Of a DNA stretch of 64,000 bases, positions 18,444-26,956 are shown one piece after another. Origin of the DNA: Stutzerimonas stutzeri. Its GTDB lineage: Bacteria > Pseudomonadota > Gammaproteobacteria > Pseudomonadales > Pseudomonadaceae. Positions within the stretch are counted from its first letter, which is position 1. Each line of letters starts with the position of its first letter. Below the pieces are notes generated by a model, which worked only from the letters and a program-made list of their open reading frames with translations, searched no databases and was not told the DNA's origin. The stretch lies in contig NZ_JAMOHZ010000001.1 in assembly GCF_024448715.1 (NCBI RefSeq), positions 124,001 to 188,000 on the forward strand, written 5' to 3'. The position numbers and the translations under genes are program-made.

Positions 18444-18800
18444 TCAATCGCAGCGGGTGTTGCGTTCAGGGCGGTTGCGCATGTTTTCCAACCGCCGGCT
18501 ATTGGGTGCGAGCCATTGCTGGTTGGCGTTGAGAGCGGCCTGCAGCATCTGGTGAATCCAGTCGGGCAGATGAGGGTGCAGACGGTAATAAACCCATTGG
18601 CCCTGCCGACGGTCTTCCAGCAACCCGCAACTGCGCAGTTGAGCGAGATGTCGCGATACTTTCGGTTGGATCTCGTCGAGCGCACAAGTCAACTCGCAAA
18701 CGCACAGCTCGCCTTCGTGAGCGATCAGCAGCGTCATTCGAGCGCGGGTCTCGTCAGATAGGCATTTGAAAACTGTGGCGGGAGTCAGGTGCTCGGTCAT
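18444..18800 (-). CDS. arsR: Arsenite-responsive repressor ArsR
   Basis: A 118-residue winged-helix repressor of the SmtB/ArsR family. The metalloid-sensing cysteines C33 and C35 lie in [11 protein letters not shown] at the DNA-recognition region, and [17 protein letters not shown] is the recognition helix. When As(III) binds, it should release the operator upstream and induce arsH-ynfA-gapdh-arsJ. It is the first gene of the minus-strand operon. The unusually long C-terminal tail ([25 protein letters not shown]) is common in the Pseudomonas ArsR branch. Confidence 0.95.
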   Translation of the reverse strand: MTEHLTPATVFKCLSDETRARMTLLIAHEGELCVCELTCALDEIQPKVSRHLAQLRSCGLLEDRRQGQWVYYRLHPHLPDWIHQMLQAALNANQQWLAPNSRRLENMRNRPERNTRCD

Positions 18801-18820
18801 GGCGGGGCGGCAAGCTTAGA

Positions 18821-18856
18821 CATATGGTTTGGCGAATATATTGCCCTCCGCATATG
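18821..18856 (-). promoter_or_regulatory. Candidate ArsR operator/promoter
   Basis: Two identical CATATG hexamers (18821-18826 and 18851-18856) lie 30 bp apart with AATATATTG between them, 20-56 bp upstream of arsR. AT-rich dyads of this sort form ArsR operators overlapping the promoter. The -35 and -10 boxes are not certain. Confidence 0.55.
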
Positions 18857-19030
18857 AAGTAAAGCGCAAGATCGAGCGCGCGCGGAAGCGTTGGATTGAT
18901 AAAGGTGAGCGATTTCTTGCGGGAACTTAGCTACCCGGCTTGAAATACGGATTCGATATCAGATCGGCGCAGCCGCGGCGAGTAGAACCGGGCCTTGCCG
19001 TAAGCATGGAATCTGCCACGGCACAAATGG

Positions 19031-19759
19031 CTATCCGCCTTGGACACTGAGTAGCAGCATCGAATAGCCGATCGAGCCCAGCAGGAACGCGCCGAAACGG
19101 CTGTTACGCTCTTCCGGTAGTTCCTCCTTGAGGACGTTCAAGATGATCGAGCCACCAACGAAAGCCGTCACCGCTGAAACCGCCAGCTCGGAAATTTCGG
19201 TAGTGGTACCGAGGGCCCAGCCAACCACGGGCATTACCGAAAGTAGCCAGCGACCGCGGCGGCTGAATAGGTCCTTATGGTCGCTCTGAAGCGCGAAGTC
19301 ATTAACCAAAAAGTGCAGGCCCATCGCGATGCAATAGAGCACCAAAGTGGTCGTATTGTTGTTTTCGCCGTGGACCAGCAGGTAGCCAATCAGCCCGTTG
19401 TATATGGCGAACGCCGTGATGTGCAGCCAGAACACGCCGGAATGAGGTTCTTCGTGCTCCCGCAGCTCGCGCCGGCGTTGCTTGATGAGGCGCTCCAGGC
19501 CATAAAAGATGGCGAGGCCAAGCAACGCGAGCAGATAAGCATGGTGCTCTAGGTAGCTGAGCAATTGAATATCGCTACCGTCTATCACCTCTTGACCACG
19601 GGCCAGTTCGGGAAGCAGATGGACAAATACGTAAGCCACCGAAACACCGCCAGCCATAGAAAGCCAGCGGCTGCGGGGTAAGCGGTTGAGCATACGCAGG
19701 CGCGCCGCAAACAGGTGGACGGCGGCTAGAACGAGAGCTGCAATGAGACTTGCTGTCAA
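19031..19759 (-). CDS. ZIP-like integral membrane protein
   Basis: A 242-residue protein with about eight hydrophobic segments. VAYVFVHLLPEL and the later HFLVNDFALQSDHKDLF and TTEISELAVSAVTAFVGGSIILNVLKEELPEE carry the His/Glu/Asp-rich membrane pattern seen in ZIP divalent-metal transporters, though it is shorter and divergent. The start is a TTG at 19759, which retains the first helix; the next in-frame ATG (19693) would remove it. It stands alone between arsR and gacA on the opposite strand to gacA. Substrate unproven. Confidence 0.65.
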   Translation of the reverse strand: MTASLIAALVLAAVHLFAARLRMLNRLPRSRWLSMAGGVSVAYVFVHLLPELARGQEVIDGSDIQLLSYLEHHAYLLALLGLAIFYGLERLIKQRRRELREHEEPHSGVFWLHITAFAIYNGLIGYLLVHGENNNTTTLVLYCIAMGLHFLVNDFALQSDHKDLFSRRGRWLLSVMPVVGWALGTTTEISELAVSAVTAFVGGSIILNVLKEELPEERNSRFGAFLLGSIGYSMLLLSVQGG

Positions 19760-19979
19760 AAGTGATACCGGCGAGTAGGATTCAATTTGGTTGATGAGTC
19801 AGACGTTCGTATGCGCGTTCAGGTTCAGCCAAACTGCCCATAAGCCGGGCGCGTGGGGTGCTGTCACCTAGCCATAAATGACGTGCGGTCTGGGTAACCC
19901 GGCCAGTTTTTGTTAGAGTTCTCCGCTTGTGAAGCGAGCAGCCAGCCAGCTTTGAATTTGCACTGAAAGAGGTGTCTGC

Positions 19980-20624
19980 TTGATTAGAGTGCTGGTGGTT
20001 GACGACCACGATCTGGTGCGCACAGGCATTTCCCGCATGCTCGCCGACATAGACGGCTTGCAGGTGATTGGTCAGGCGGAATCTGGCGAGACCGCGATAA
20101 AGAAGTCGCGTGAACTCAAGCCGGACGTGGTTTTGATGGATGTAAAGATGCCCGGAATCGGTGGCCTTGAAGCTACCCGCAAACTCCTGCGTAGCCATCC
20201 GGACATTAAGGTCATCGCCGTAACCATTTGCGAAGAAGATCCTTTCCCGACGCGCCTTCTGCAGGCAGGCGCCGCCGGTTACCTGACCAAGGGCGCGGCG
20301 CTCGAGGAGATGATCCAGGCGATTCGCATGGTGTTCGCTGGCCAGCGCTACATCAGCCCTCAGATTGCTCAGCAGCTTGCGCTCAAATCGTTTCAGCCGA
20401 AGGTCAACGGCTCGCCGTTCGATCTACTGTCCGAGCGGGAAATCCAGATCGCTCTGATGATTGCCAATTGTCAGAAGGTACAGACCATCTCTGACAAGCT
20501 TTGCCTGTCGCCCAAGACCGTCAATACCTATCGATACCGCATATACGAAAAGCTTTCGATCACCAGTGATGTCGAGCTCGCGTTGCTGGCGGTCCGTCAC
20601 GGCATGGTCGATACCATCAATTGA
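19980..20624 (+). CDS. gacA: Global response regulator GacA (UvrY)
   Basis: A 214-residue NarL/FixJ-type response regulator. The receiver has the acidic pair D8/D9, phospho-acceptor D54 in VLMDVKM, and the switch lysine in [10 protein letters not shown]; the C-terminal LuxR-type HTH is [43 protein letters not shown]. Phosphorylated by GacS, it activates the Rsm small RNAs. The start is TTG at 19980, preceded by AAAGAGGTG, and the protein begins exactly at the conserved [13 protein letters not shown]-started gacA is familiar in Pseudomonas. Its stop overlaps uvrC (TGATG). Confidence 0.97.
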   Translation: MIRVLVVDDHDLVRTGISRMLADIDGLQVIGQAESGETAIKKSRELKPDVVLMDVKMPGIGGLEATRKLLRSHPDIKVIAVTICEEDPFPTRLLQAGAAGYLTKGAALEEMIQAIRMVFAGQRYISPQIAQQLALKSFQPKVNGSPFDLLSEREIQIALMIANCQKVQTISDKLCLSPKTVNTYRYRIYEKLSITSDVELALLAVRHGMVDTIN

Positions 20625-22444
20625 TGAGCGGCTTCGATTCCTCTGCGTTCCTGGCTTCTTGTAGCGGGCGTCCCGGCGTCTATCGGATGTTCGATGCCGA
20701 TTCCAAGCTGCTTTACGTCGGCAAGGCGAAAAATCTCAAGAAGCGCCTGGCGAGTTATTTCCGCAAGACCGGCCAGGCGCCAAAGACCGCCGCGCTGGTC
20801 GCAAAGATTGCCCAAGTCGAAACCACCATCACGGCGAACGAAACTGAAGCGCTGCTGCTCGAGCAGACGCTGATTAAACAGTGGCGCCCGCCTTACAACA
20901 TCCTGCTGCGTGACGATAAGTCGTACCCCTACGTGTTTCTTTCCAGCGGAGATTTTCCACGACTGAGCATTCACCGTGGCGCCAAGAAGGAATCCGGTCG
21001 CTACTTCGGTCCGTATCCGAGCGCCGGGGCGATCCGTGAAAGCCTTAGCCTGTTGCAAAAGGCTTTCTTCGTTCGCCAATGCGAAGACAGCTATTACCGC
21101 AATCGCACCCGGCCTTGCCTGCAATATCAAATCAAGCGCTGCAAGGCGCCCTGCGTAAAACTGGTCGACCCAGAGGAGTACGCTGAAGACGTTCGGCACT
21201 CGGTGATGTTTCTTGAGGGGCGCAGTAATGCCTTGGCCGAGGAACTGTCGAAAAATATGGAAAACGCTGCGATGGCGCTTGATTTTGAGCGCGCCGCGGA
21301 AATTCGCGACCAGATTGGAATCCTTCGCCGGGTCCAGGATCAGCAGAGCATGGAAGGCGGCAGTGGCAACGTCGATATTGTCGCGGCCGTGGTGAGCCCA
21401 GGCGGCGCCTGCGTGCATCTGATCAGCGTGCGTGGTGGACGGGTGCTGGGCAGCAAGAATTTCTTCCCGCAAGTGGCCATTGAGGAAAGCGTCAGCGAGG
21501 TGTTGCAGGCGTTTCTCGAACAGTACTACCTCGGCTCCATGGAACGCGATCTGCCGTCCGAGTTGATCGTCAATACCGTCCATGAAGACTTTGAAACGCT
21601 GATCAGTGCAATTGTGGAATTGCGTAGCGTCGAGTTGACCATAACCCATCGCGTACGTGGAACTCGTGCGCGATGGCAACAGCTGGCGCTAACCAATGCC
21701 GAACAGGCGCTTGGGGCACGCCTGGCAAATCGTCAGCACCTGGCCGCGCGCTTCCAAGCCTTGGCCGAGGCGCTGGACCTGGACGAGCCACCGACACGGC
21801 TGGAATGTTTCGATATCAGCCATTCCAGCGGCGAAGCCACAGTCGCTTCCTGTGTGGTATTCGGTCCGGAAGGACCGCTGAAGTCCGATTATCGCCGTTA
21901 CAACATCGAAGGCGTCACCGCCGGTGATGACTATGCAGCAATGCATCAGGCACTTTCTCGACGGTTCAAAAGGGCTGCCGAAGGGGAGGGGAAACTACCG
22001 GACATCTTGCTGGTGGATGGCGGAAAAGGGCAGCTCAACATGGCCCGTGAGGTGCTACAGGAGCTTGCCGTGCCCGAGCTGATCCTGCTTGGCGTCGCCA
22101 AGGGCGTGACGCGCAAGCCGGGTTTGGAAACGCTTTACCTAAACGATGCGGCGCATGAATTTACCTTGCCAGGGGATTCGCCAGCGCTGCACTTGATCCA
22201 ACAGGTGCGCGACGAAGCGCACCGTTTCGCTATCACGGGCCACCGTGCACGGCGCGGGAAAGCTCGGACCACCTCGACGCTGGAGGGCGTGCCCGGCATC
22301 GGACCGAAGCGCCGTCGCGAACTGCTCAAGCATTTTGGTGGTCTTCAGGAACTGTGCCGCGCCAGCCTTGAGGAAATCGCCAAGGCTCCCGGGATCAGTA
22401 AAAAGCTTGCCGAGGCGATTTATGCCGCTCTGCACAGTGAGTAG
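20624..22444 (+). CDS. uvrC: Excinuclease ABC subunit C
   Basis: A 606-residue nucleotide excision repair nuclease. The N-terminal GIY-YIG domain ([28 protein letters not shown]) makes the 3' incision, the UVR segment near residue 205 ([20 protein letters not shown]) contacts UvrB, the RNase H-like domain ([31 protein letters not shown]) makes the 5' incision, and two helix-hairpin-helix motifs end the protein ([21 protein letters not shown]). It is translationally coupled to gacA by a 1-nt overlap, the classic gammaproteobacterial arrangement. Confidence 0.98.
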   Translation: MSGFDSSAFLASCSGRPGVYRMFDADSKLLYVGKAKNLKKRLASYFRKTGQAPKTAALVAKIAQVETTITANETEALLLEQTLIKQWRPPYNILLRDDKSYPYVFLSSGDFPRLSIHRGAKKESGRYFGPYPSAGAIRESLSLLQKAFFVRQCEDSYYRNRTRPCLQYQIKRCKAPCVKLVDPEEYAEDVRHSVMFLEGRSNALAEELSKNMENAAMALDFERAAEIRDQIGILRRVQDQQSMEGGSGNVDIVAAVVSPGGACVHLISVRGGRVLGSKNFFPQVAIEESVSEVLQAFLEQYYLGSMERDLPSELIVNTVHEDFETLISAIVELRSVELTITHRVRGTRARWQQLALTNAEQALGARLANRQHLAARFQALAEALDLDEPPTRLECFDISHSSGEATVASCVVFGPEGPLKSDYRRYNIEGVTAGDDYAAMHQALSRRFKRAAEGEGKLPDILLVDGGKGQLNMAREVLQELAVPELILLGVAKGVTRKPGLETLYLNDAAHEFTLPGDSPALHLIQQVRDEAHRFAITGHRARRGKARTTSTLEGVPGIGPKRRRELLKHFGGLQELCRASLEEIAKAPGISKKLAEAIYAALHSE

Positions 22445-22478
22445 AATCACCTCCTAAATCCGCGGATCAGTGGTATCG

Positions 22479-23036
22479 ATGAACATTCCAAACATTCTCA
22501 CCGTGCTGCGCGTACTGCTGATACCGATCATCATCCTGCTGTTCTATCTTCCCTTTCAATGGAGCTATCTAGCGTCGAGCGCAGTGTTCGCCATTGCCGC
22601 GATAACCGACTGGCTGGATGGCTACCTTGCGCGACGTTTACAGCAGAGCACGCCATTCGGCGCCTTTCTCGACCCGGTGGCTGACAAGCTGATGGTGGCG
22701 GTTGCTCTGGTGCTACTGGTCGAAGAACATTCGAATCTTTGGTTGACCCTGCCGGCGGCGATCATCATTGGGCGGGAAATAGTGGTGTCGGCCCTGCGCG
22801 AGTGGATGGCGGAACTGGGCGCACGCGCGCAGGTAGCGGTATCCAACCTGGGCAAGTGGAAGACGGCTGCACAAATGGTGGCGCTCGTCATCTTGCTGGC
22901 CAACCCACCCCTGGCAACTTTCTGGGTAGGGCTCGGCTATGCATTGCTGATCATCGCCGCGGCGCTGACATTGTGGTCGATGGTCAATTACCTGATGGCT
23001 GCCTGGCCCCATCTCAGCCCTACGGAAAAGAAATAA
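22479..23036 (+). CDS. pgsA: CDP-diacylglycerol-glycerol-3-phosphate 3-phosphatidyltransferase
   Basis: A 185-residue membrane enzyme that makes phosphatidylglycerol phosphate, the committed step to PG and cardiolipin. The CDP-alcohol phosphotransferase motif D-G-x2-A-R-x8-G-x3-D-x3-D is complete in [27 protein letters not shown] 22479 gives the conserved [12 protein letters not shown] start; a GTG at 22470 is upstream. It lies 34 nt downstream of uvrC and just before the tRNA cluster. Confidence 0.97.
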   Translation: MNIPNILTVLRVLLIPIIILLFYLPFQWSYLASSAVFAIAAITDWLDGYLARRLQQSTPFGAFLDPVADKLMVAVALVLLVEEHSNLWLTLPAAIIIGREIVVSALREWMAELGARAQVAVSNLGKWKTAAQMVALVILLANPPLATFWVGLGYALLIIAAALTLWSMVNYLMAAWPHLSPTEKK

Positions 23037-23104
23037 GACTTTTTTAATCAAAGGCTTGACGGGGCGTGCTGAAGTTATAGAATGGCGCCCGTCATCAAGA
23101 CGAC

Positions 23105-23180
<76 letters not shown>

Positions 23181-23224
23181 ATTTGTTGACGATGGCGCCG
23201 CGGTATGCGGCGTCTTCGTTTTGA

Positions 23225-23298
23225 GGCCGGTTGGCAGAGTGGTTATGCAGCGGATTGCAAATCCGTGTACGCCGGTTCGATTCCGACATCGGCCTCCA
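23225..23298 (+). tRNA. tRNA-Cys (GCA)
   Basis: A 74-nt cloverleaf with acceptor GGCCGGT/ATCGGCC (one G-T pair), anticodon loop TTGCAAA (GCA), T loop TTCGATT and encoded CCA. It is second in the Gly-Cys-Leu cluster. Confidence 0.98.
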
Positions 23299-23306
23299 GT
23301 ATGAAG

Positions 23307-23336
23307 AAACCGCAAGCGCAAGCTTGCGGTTTTTTT
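23307..23336 (+). terminator. Intrinsic terminator after tRNA-Cys
   Basis: Stem AAACCGCAAGC paired with GCTTGCGGTTT and followed by T residues, 9 nt after tRNA-Cys. It suggests that tRNA-Leu has its own promoter. Confidence 0.85.
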
Positions 23337-23446
23337 ATGCCTGCGATTCGGCTTTCGGTCATACGTGGCGGCCGTTCGGGTTGCACCTCGGCGGGCGGCT
23401 GGTTATAGTCCTGCGCCGCGATCGAGCATCGCGCATTTCCGTCCTT

Positions 23447-23534
23447 GCCCGGATGGCGAAACTGGTAGACGCAAGGGACTTAAAATCCCTCATCCGAAAA
23501 GGGTATGCGGGTTCGATTCCCGCTCCGGGCACCA
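23447..23534 (+). tRNA. tRNA-Leu (TAA)
   Basis: An 88-nt class II tRNA with acceptor GCCCGGA/TCCGGGC, anticodon stem GGGAC/ATCCC region around CTTAAAA (anticodon TAA), a long variable arm (CATCCGAAAAGGGTATG), T loop TTCGATT and encoded CCA. Its 3' end is a frequent island integration site in pseudomonads, but no integrase or repeated 3' end is seen downstream here. Confidence 0.97.
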
Positions 23535-23566
23535 TGGACGTATTTTGGCTATTGTTTGCTGTACCT

Positions 23567-23594
23567 TAAAACCGACCTCGGCGTCGGTTTTTTC
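23567..23594 (+). terminator. Intrinsic terminator after tRNA-Leu
   Basis: Stem AAAACCGAC-ctcg-GCGTCGGTTTT followed by a T-run, 33 nt beyond the tRNA. Confidence 0.85.
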
Positions 23595-23710
23595 GTATTT
23601 ACGATAATTGAACGCGTTGCTTGCCATATGACCAATGGCAGCCCATCTACCTGAACGCAGTGGCTCCTCAATCCTCTTATCGGTACAAGGCAACTGAACG
23701 GAGGTGGACG

Positions 23711-23986
23711 ATGAGCATCCAGAGCGACGATCGGCAACCGTTGGGCGAAACTCGCAGCAGCGCTGAGGTCAGCGATGACGATGGAATTCTGATTCCCGGC
23801 TCTGCACCGCCGTTAAGCCCAGGGCGCACTGACGTGAATCCAGATGATCAACCGGGCGTCGATGAATTACCGGGAGATGGCCTTGGGGTACCGCGGGTTA
23901 ATGGGAACGACAATCCAGTCGAGCGTGAGACGCCGGATATGGACGTCGACAATGCCGAAATGGACGACGCACCGAACCCGCGCTAG
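23711..23986 (+). CDS. Small acidic hypothetical protein
   Basis: A 91-residue protein very rich in Asp, Glu, Pro, Asn and Gly with no hydrophobic segment, so probably soluble and disordered (for example DDDGILIPGSAPPLSPGRTDVNPDDQPGVDELPGD and MDVDNAEMDDAPNPR). ATG 23711 has a strong GGAGGTGG ribosome site 3-10 nt upstream; the longer frame from 23621 overlaps the terminator region and is not used. I do not recognise a family. The codon choice and ribosome site argue that it is expressed. Confidence 0.6.
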   Translation: MSIQSDDRQPLGETRSSAEVSDDDGILIPGSAPPLSPGRTDVNPDDQPGVDELPGDGLGVPRVNGNDNPVERETPDMDVDNAEMDDAPNPR

Positions 23987-24132
23987 AGCCAGGCGCACCC
24001 AAACCCGACACGTACCAACTCAGTACCCAACTATCGTACCGGCAGTTGCACTTGTCCTGCGTAGTTGGGCATCAAGTTGCCGTTAGCTCGTGTCAGTGTT
24101 GTGAGAATCAAGGCTGCAAGGGGGCCTCGTTT

Positions 24133-24387
24133 ATGCGTCGAGTCAGACTGCCATTCGTACAATGTGGCGCTATCGCCGGACTAACGGGACTTCTAACCAG
24201 TTGCAGCGGCATAGAAACGGTGCCGCCTGCAGACGGAATCGATGAATACGTGTTTGCATGTACGAAGGATACCGGACAGCCTGTTTGCGAGACCCAGGCG
24301 CGTGAAGTCTGTCCTGAGGGTTACGAAACCCTGAGCAGCGAAGAAAATTTCGACCGCAAGGAACTGCGCGTCCGTTGCTCGAAATGA
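24133..24387 (+). CDS. Small cysteine-containing lipoprotein, hypothetical
   Basis: An 84-residue precursor: positively charged N-terminus MRRVR, hydrophobic core, and lipobox LLTSC with lipidation at C24. The mature part of about 60 residues has four further cysteines (FACTKD, PVCETQ, EVCPEG, VRCSK), suggesting two disulfides in the periplasm. The charged residues after the lipid Cys (SGIETV) do not give an Asp+2 retention signal, so outer-membrane sorting is likely. The function is unknown. The frame runs back to 24046, but the signal sequence fixes the start. Confidence 0.65.
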   Translation: MRRVRLPFVQCGAIAGLTGLLTSCSGIETVPPADGIDEYVFACTKDTGQPVCETQAREVCPEGYETLSSEENFDRKELRVRCSK

Positions 24388-24420
24388 GGTGGCTCTAGCG
24401 AAGACACCTGATCGCCAGCC

Positions 24421-24458
24421 CACCGAGTAATCGCCACAAACACGGCAGTTACTCGGTG
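24421..24458. terminator. Long inverted repeat between convergent small genes
   Basis: Perfect 10-bp arms CACCGAGTAA (24421-24430) and TTACTCGGTG (24449-24458) with an 18-nt loop, placed between the stops of the lipoprotein gene and the minus-strand gene at 24476. No T-run follows, so it may be a weak bidirectional terminator. Confidence 0.5.
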
Positions 24459-24475
24459 AATGGAGAACGATAAGT

Positions 24476-24721
24476 CTATTGCTCGGCGTCGAGCAGTTCC
24501 TGTGCCTGACCCAATACTTCAAGAGACTGTTCGTGATCGCCGGCCTTGTGCAGTTTCTCGCCTTCTGCGCGGAGCTCTTTCACTCTGGTCAGGATTGCCG
24601 GATCGCTTGGTGGGTTGGCTTGCAGCTCTTCGTCGATCCTGGCCATGTCCTGCGGGCAATGCATTGCCCAAAGTGGCGTGCTGACGGCGACAGTTGCGAG
24701 GAATAGCAATGTGCGGCGCAT
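24476..24721 (-). CDS. Small periplasmic helical protein, hypothetical
   Basis: An 81-residue precursor with a signal peptide (MRRTLLFLATVAVSTPLWA, cleavage after WA) and a mature chain of about 62 residues predicted helical, MHCPQDMARIDEELQANPPSDPAILTRVKELRAEGEKLHKAGDHEQSLEVLGQAQELL. The KLHKAGDHEQSLEVLGQA segment resembles a single TPR-like hairpin. ATG 24721 follows a GGGAG. I recognise no named family; similar small proteins occur in pseudomonads. Confidence 0.65.
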   Translation of the reverse strand: MRRTLLFLATVAVSTPLWAMHCPQDMARIDEELQANPPSDPAILTRVKELRAEGEKLHKAGDHEQSLEVLGQAQELLDAEQ

Positions 24722-24829
24722 GATACTAGTCTCCCGATTAGATGGCTTCATCAGTATAGGAAGCATCTGGAAGCCGTGCGGATTTCGGACACAAGGTCGC
24801 CGGACAGCCAAACGATGAGGCTGCGGATA

Positions 24830-24842
24830 GTTATCGTACAAC
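24830..24842. promoter_or_regulatory. Operator-like site GTTATCGTACAAC upstream of the GntR regulator
   Basis: The reverse complement, GTTGTACGATAAC, is identical base for base to the site 60 bp upstream of kdgD (40675-40687). It lies 50 bp before the start of the FadR-type regulator at 24892, as expected for autoregulation. It fits the FadR-family pattern TNGT-N3-AYNA. Confidence 0.75.
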
Positions 24843-24891
24843 CGCTGGGCTATGATACGGGTTACTTCGCTTCATAGAGATCGATCTGCCC

Positions 24892-25644
24892 ATGGAAAAC
24901 CAGAGCGTCCAGCCTCGTGTCCGCCGAAAGCATCGCAGCCTTGCCCAGGAACTGGTGACGGAGCTGTCTCAGCAGATACGCGACGGCGTTATCAAGCGCG
25001 GCGACAAGCTGCCGACCGAATCGGCAATCATGCAGGCGCAAGGCGTGAGCAGGACGGTTGTGCGCGAAGCAATTTCACGACTGCAGGCGTCCGGATTGGT
25101 CGAAACGCGCCACGGTATTGGCACGTTCGTGCTCGACACACCTAGTACTACGGGCCTTCGCATCGACCCGGCGACCATCGGTACGCTGCGCGACGTGTTG
25201 TCGATACTTGAATTGCGCATCAGCCTTGAAGTCGAGTCGGCCGGGCTAGCAGCGATGCGTCGCTCCGCAGAGCAGCTAGCGGCAATGCGAGCCTTTCTGG
25301 ATTCGCTGCAGCAGAGCACAGCGCTTTCCAGCGAGGCCGCCGTATCGGACTTCCAGTTCCATCTGCAGATCGCCGAGGCGACCGGCAATCGCTATTTCAC
25401 CGACATCATGAATCACCTGGGCACGGCGATCATTCCTCGCAGTCGGCTCAACTCGGCGCGTTTGGCGCACGACGACCAGCCGCATTATCAGCAGCGCCTC
25501 GGTCGCGAACACGAGCAAATTTATGACGCCATCGCCCGCCAGGATGCTGAGTCTGCCCGAGCGGCTATGCGCCTGCATCTGACCAACAGTCGCGAGCGTC
25601 TGCGCCAGGCGCATGAAGAGGCTGAAACCGACAAGGTCGACTGA
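24892..25644 (+). CDS. FadR-subfamily GntR regulator of uronate/aldarate genes
   Basis: A 250-residue repressor-type protein. The N-terminal winged helix (about residues 17-85) has the GntR signature RGDKLPTESAIMQAQGVSRTVVREAISRLQASGLVETRHGIGTFV; the rest is an all-helical FCD ligand domain with metal-type residues in DFQFHLQIAEATGNRYF, REHEQIYDAI and MRLHLTNSRERL. It opens the catabolic region, and a matching operator lies before it, before udh, gudD, kdgD and a talarate dehydratase, and before the porin gene. The inducer is probably a uronate, aldarate or keto-deoxy intermediate; this is inference from context. Confidence 0.88.
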   Translation: MENQSVQPRVRRKHRSLAQELVTELSQQIRDGVIKRGDKLPTESAIMQAQGVSRTVVREAISRLQASGLVETRHGIGTFVLDTPSTTGLRIDPATIGTLRDVLSILELRISLEVESAGLAAMRRSAEQLAAMRAFLDSLQQSTALSSEAAVSDFQFHLQIAEATGNRYFTDIMNHLGTAIIPRSRLNSARLAHDDQPHYQQRLGREHEQIYDAIARQDAESARAAMRLHLTNSRERLRQAHEEAETDKVD

Positions 25645-25892
25645 ACATCTGCCCTGGCGCACGTCTGTGACGCATACTGCGGCGAACGGCTCGTGGTGTA
25701 GTGGCGCGCTGTGCCGGGGTTCATGGAAGGTGCCGAGTCGGCAATCAGCTGCTCCCCGAATGTCAAACACACGCTTTGCTAGCCCCGTCCGGCAGCTCAA
25801 GCGTTCCGTCATGTAGCGACTTGGCTGAAGGGCGGTGCGCCAAGCCCACTATTCTCAGCGGGCCGAGCGCCAGGCCGTTTGTTCCTCTCGCC

Positions 25893-26801
25893 TCAGTGCT
25901 TGCGGTAAGCCAGCAGAACGATGCCGCTGACCACGATCAGGCCGCCCAGCACCTGCCAGGGTCCAAGCAACTGGCCGAGCACTAGCCAGCCCAAGAGCAT
26001 GCCAGCGACCGGTTCCACGTTCATTACCGGAGCATTGCGTGCGATATTCAGGCGCGGCATGCAGATGAACAGCGTCGAAAAAGCCGCCCCATAGAGTAAT
26101 ACCAAGCATCCCAGGGCGATCCAGCCGGCTCTCGCGCTGGGCAAGCCCAGGCCACCCGGTATCAGGTCGCTGGCGCCAAGCAGGGCGGAGGTGCCGAATA
26201 CGACGATCAGCGTCAGCATGCTGCGCACCGAGCCCGCCATATTCGATAGCTTGTGCTCGGTGATCCACAGTGCGATCGCGAATACCGCAGCTGCGGTCAG
26301 GCCGAACAGGATGCCGGCGATCCACTGGCCATCCGGCGCCTCGCTGCTGATCAGGCGTGCCGGGACGTCCAGCACCAGCACCAGGCCGAACAGGATCACG
26401 CCCATGATCGCCAGCGCCTGGTGGGTCGGTCTTGGGCCGCCTAGCAACCAGGTCAGCAGCGCCAGCATGATGGGCGATAGATTCACCACCAGTAGGGCCA
26501 GCGCCACCGGAATGCGCGCCACCGCCGAATAGATGCAGAAGCTCTGTACCGCGATCAGCAGGCCGAGCAGGATCTGCCATCGCCAGGTAGCGCCGCTCAG
26601 GCGCAGGGATTCGCGCCGCCAGAAGACCAACGCGCCCAATGCCAGCAGGGTCACTCCGGCACGGCAGAGCATGGCCAGCAGCAGGCCTGTGTCATGATCG
26701 AAGGCAATCCGGGCAGCGATATGATTGCCCGCGAACGAGCAGGCCAGGGTGGCCAGAATCAGTACGGCGATATGGCGTGGGAATGGAGCGGCAGTTTGCA
26801 T
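25893..26801 (-). CDS. EamA/DMT family transporter
   Basis: A 302-residue protein with ten hydrophobic helices made of two EamA repeats; the second repeat includes RLNIARNAPVMNVEPVAGMLLGWLVLGQ, which matches the conserved end of this family. It most likely exports a metabolite or amino acid. It lies between the GntR gene and the TRAP operon but no copy of the operator motif is seen upstream, so membership of the uronate system is doubtful. Confidence 0.8.
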   Translation of the reverse strand: MQTAAPFPRHIAVLILATLACSFAGNHIAARIAFDHDTGLLLAMLCRAGVTLLALGALVFWRRESLRLSGATWRWQILLGLLIAVQSFCIYSAVARIPVALALLVVNLSPIMLALLTWLLGGPRPTHQALAIMGVILFGLVLVLDVPARLISSEAPDGQWIAGILFGLTAAAVFAIALWITEHKLSNMAGSVRSMLTLIVVFGTSALLGASDLIPGGLGLPSARAGWIALGCLVLLYGAAFSTLFICMPRLNIARNAPVMNVEPVAGMLLGWLVLGQLLGPWQVLGGLIVVSGIVLLAYRKH

Positions 26802-26912
26802 AGGGTCAGTCCTGTCCTGGGCGGAATCCGTTCCGTTTGGCGGTGTACCTACGGCACCGGTGGCTTTTTAGTGTCTACGGTTGGCGAATTGTTTGTTGGC
26901 TTTCAAAGTAAA

Positions 26913-26937
26913 ACGCCGCCCGGGTGGGCGGCGTCTT
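26913..26937 (-). terminator. Intrinsic terminator of the udh-TRAP operon
   Basis: Stem ACGCCGCCC-gggt-GGGCGGCGT with A residues on its left flank (T-run on the minus strand), 20 nt beyond the stop of the TRAP large permease. Confidence 0.8.
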
Positions 26938-26956
26938 TGTTCGTGCGATGAGACTC

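Noticed and set aside
23447-23534. Genomic island integrated at tRNA-Leu
   Set aside because: No integrase, no duplicated tRNA 3' end and no mobile genes are visible downstream.
23231-23569. Reading frames across the tRNA cluster
   Set aside because: They read through tRNA-Cys, tRNA-Leu and two terminators and have no family similarity.
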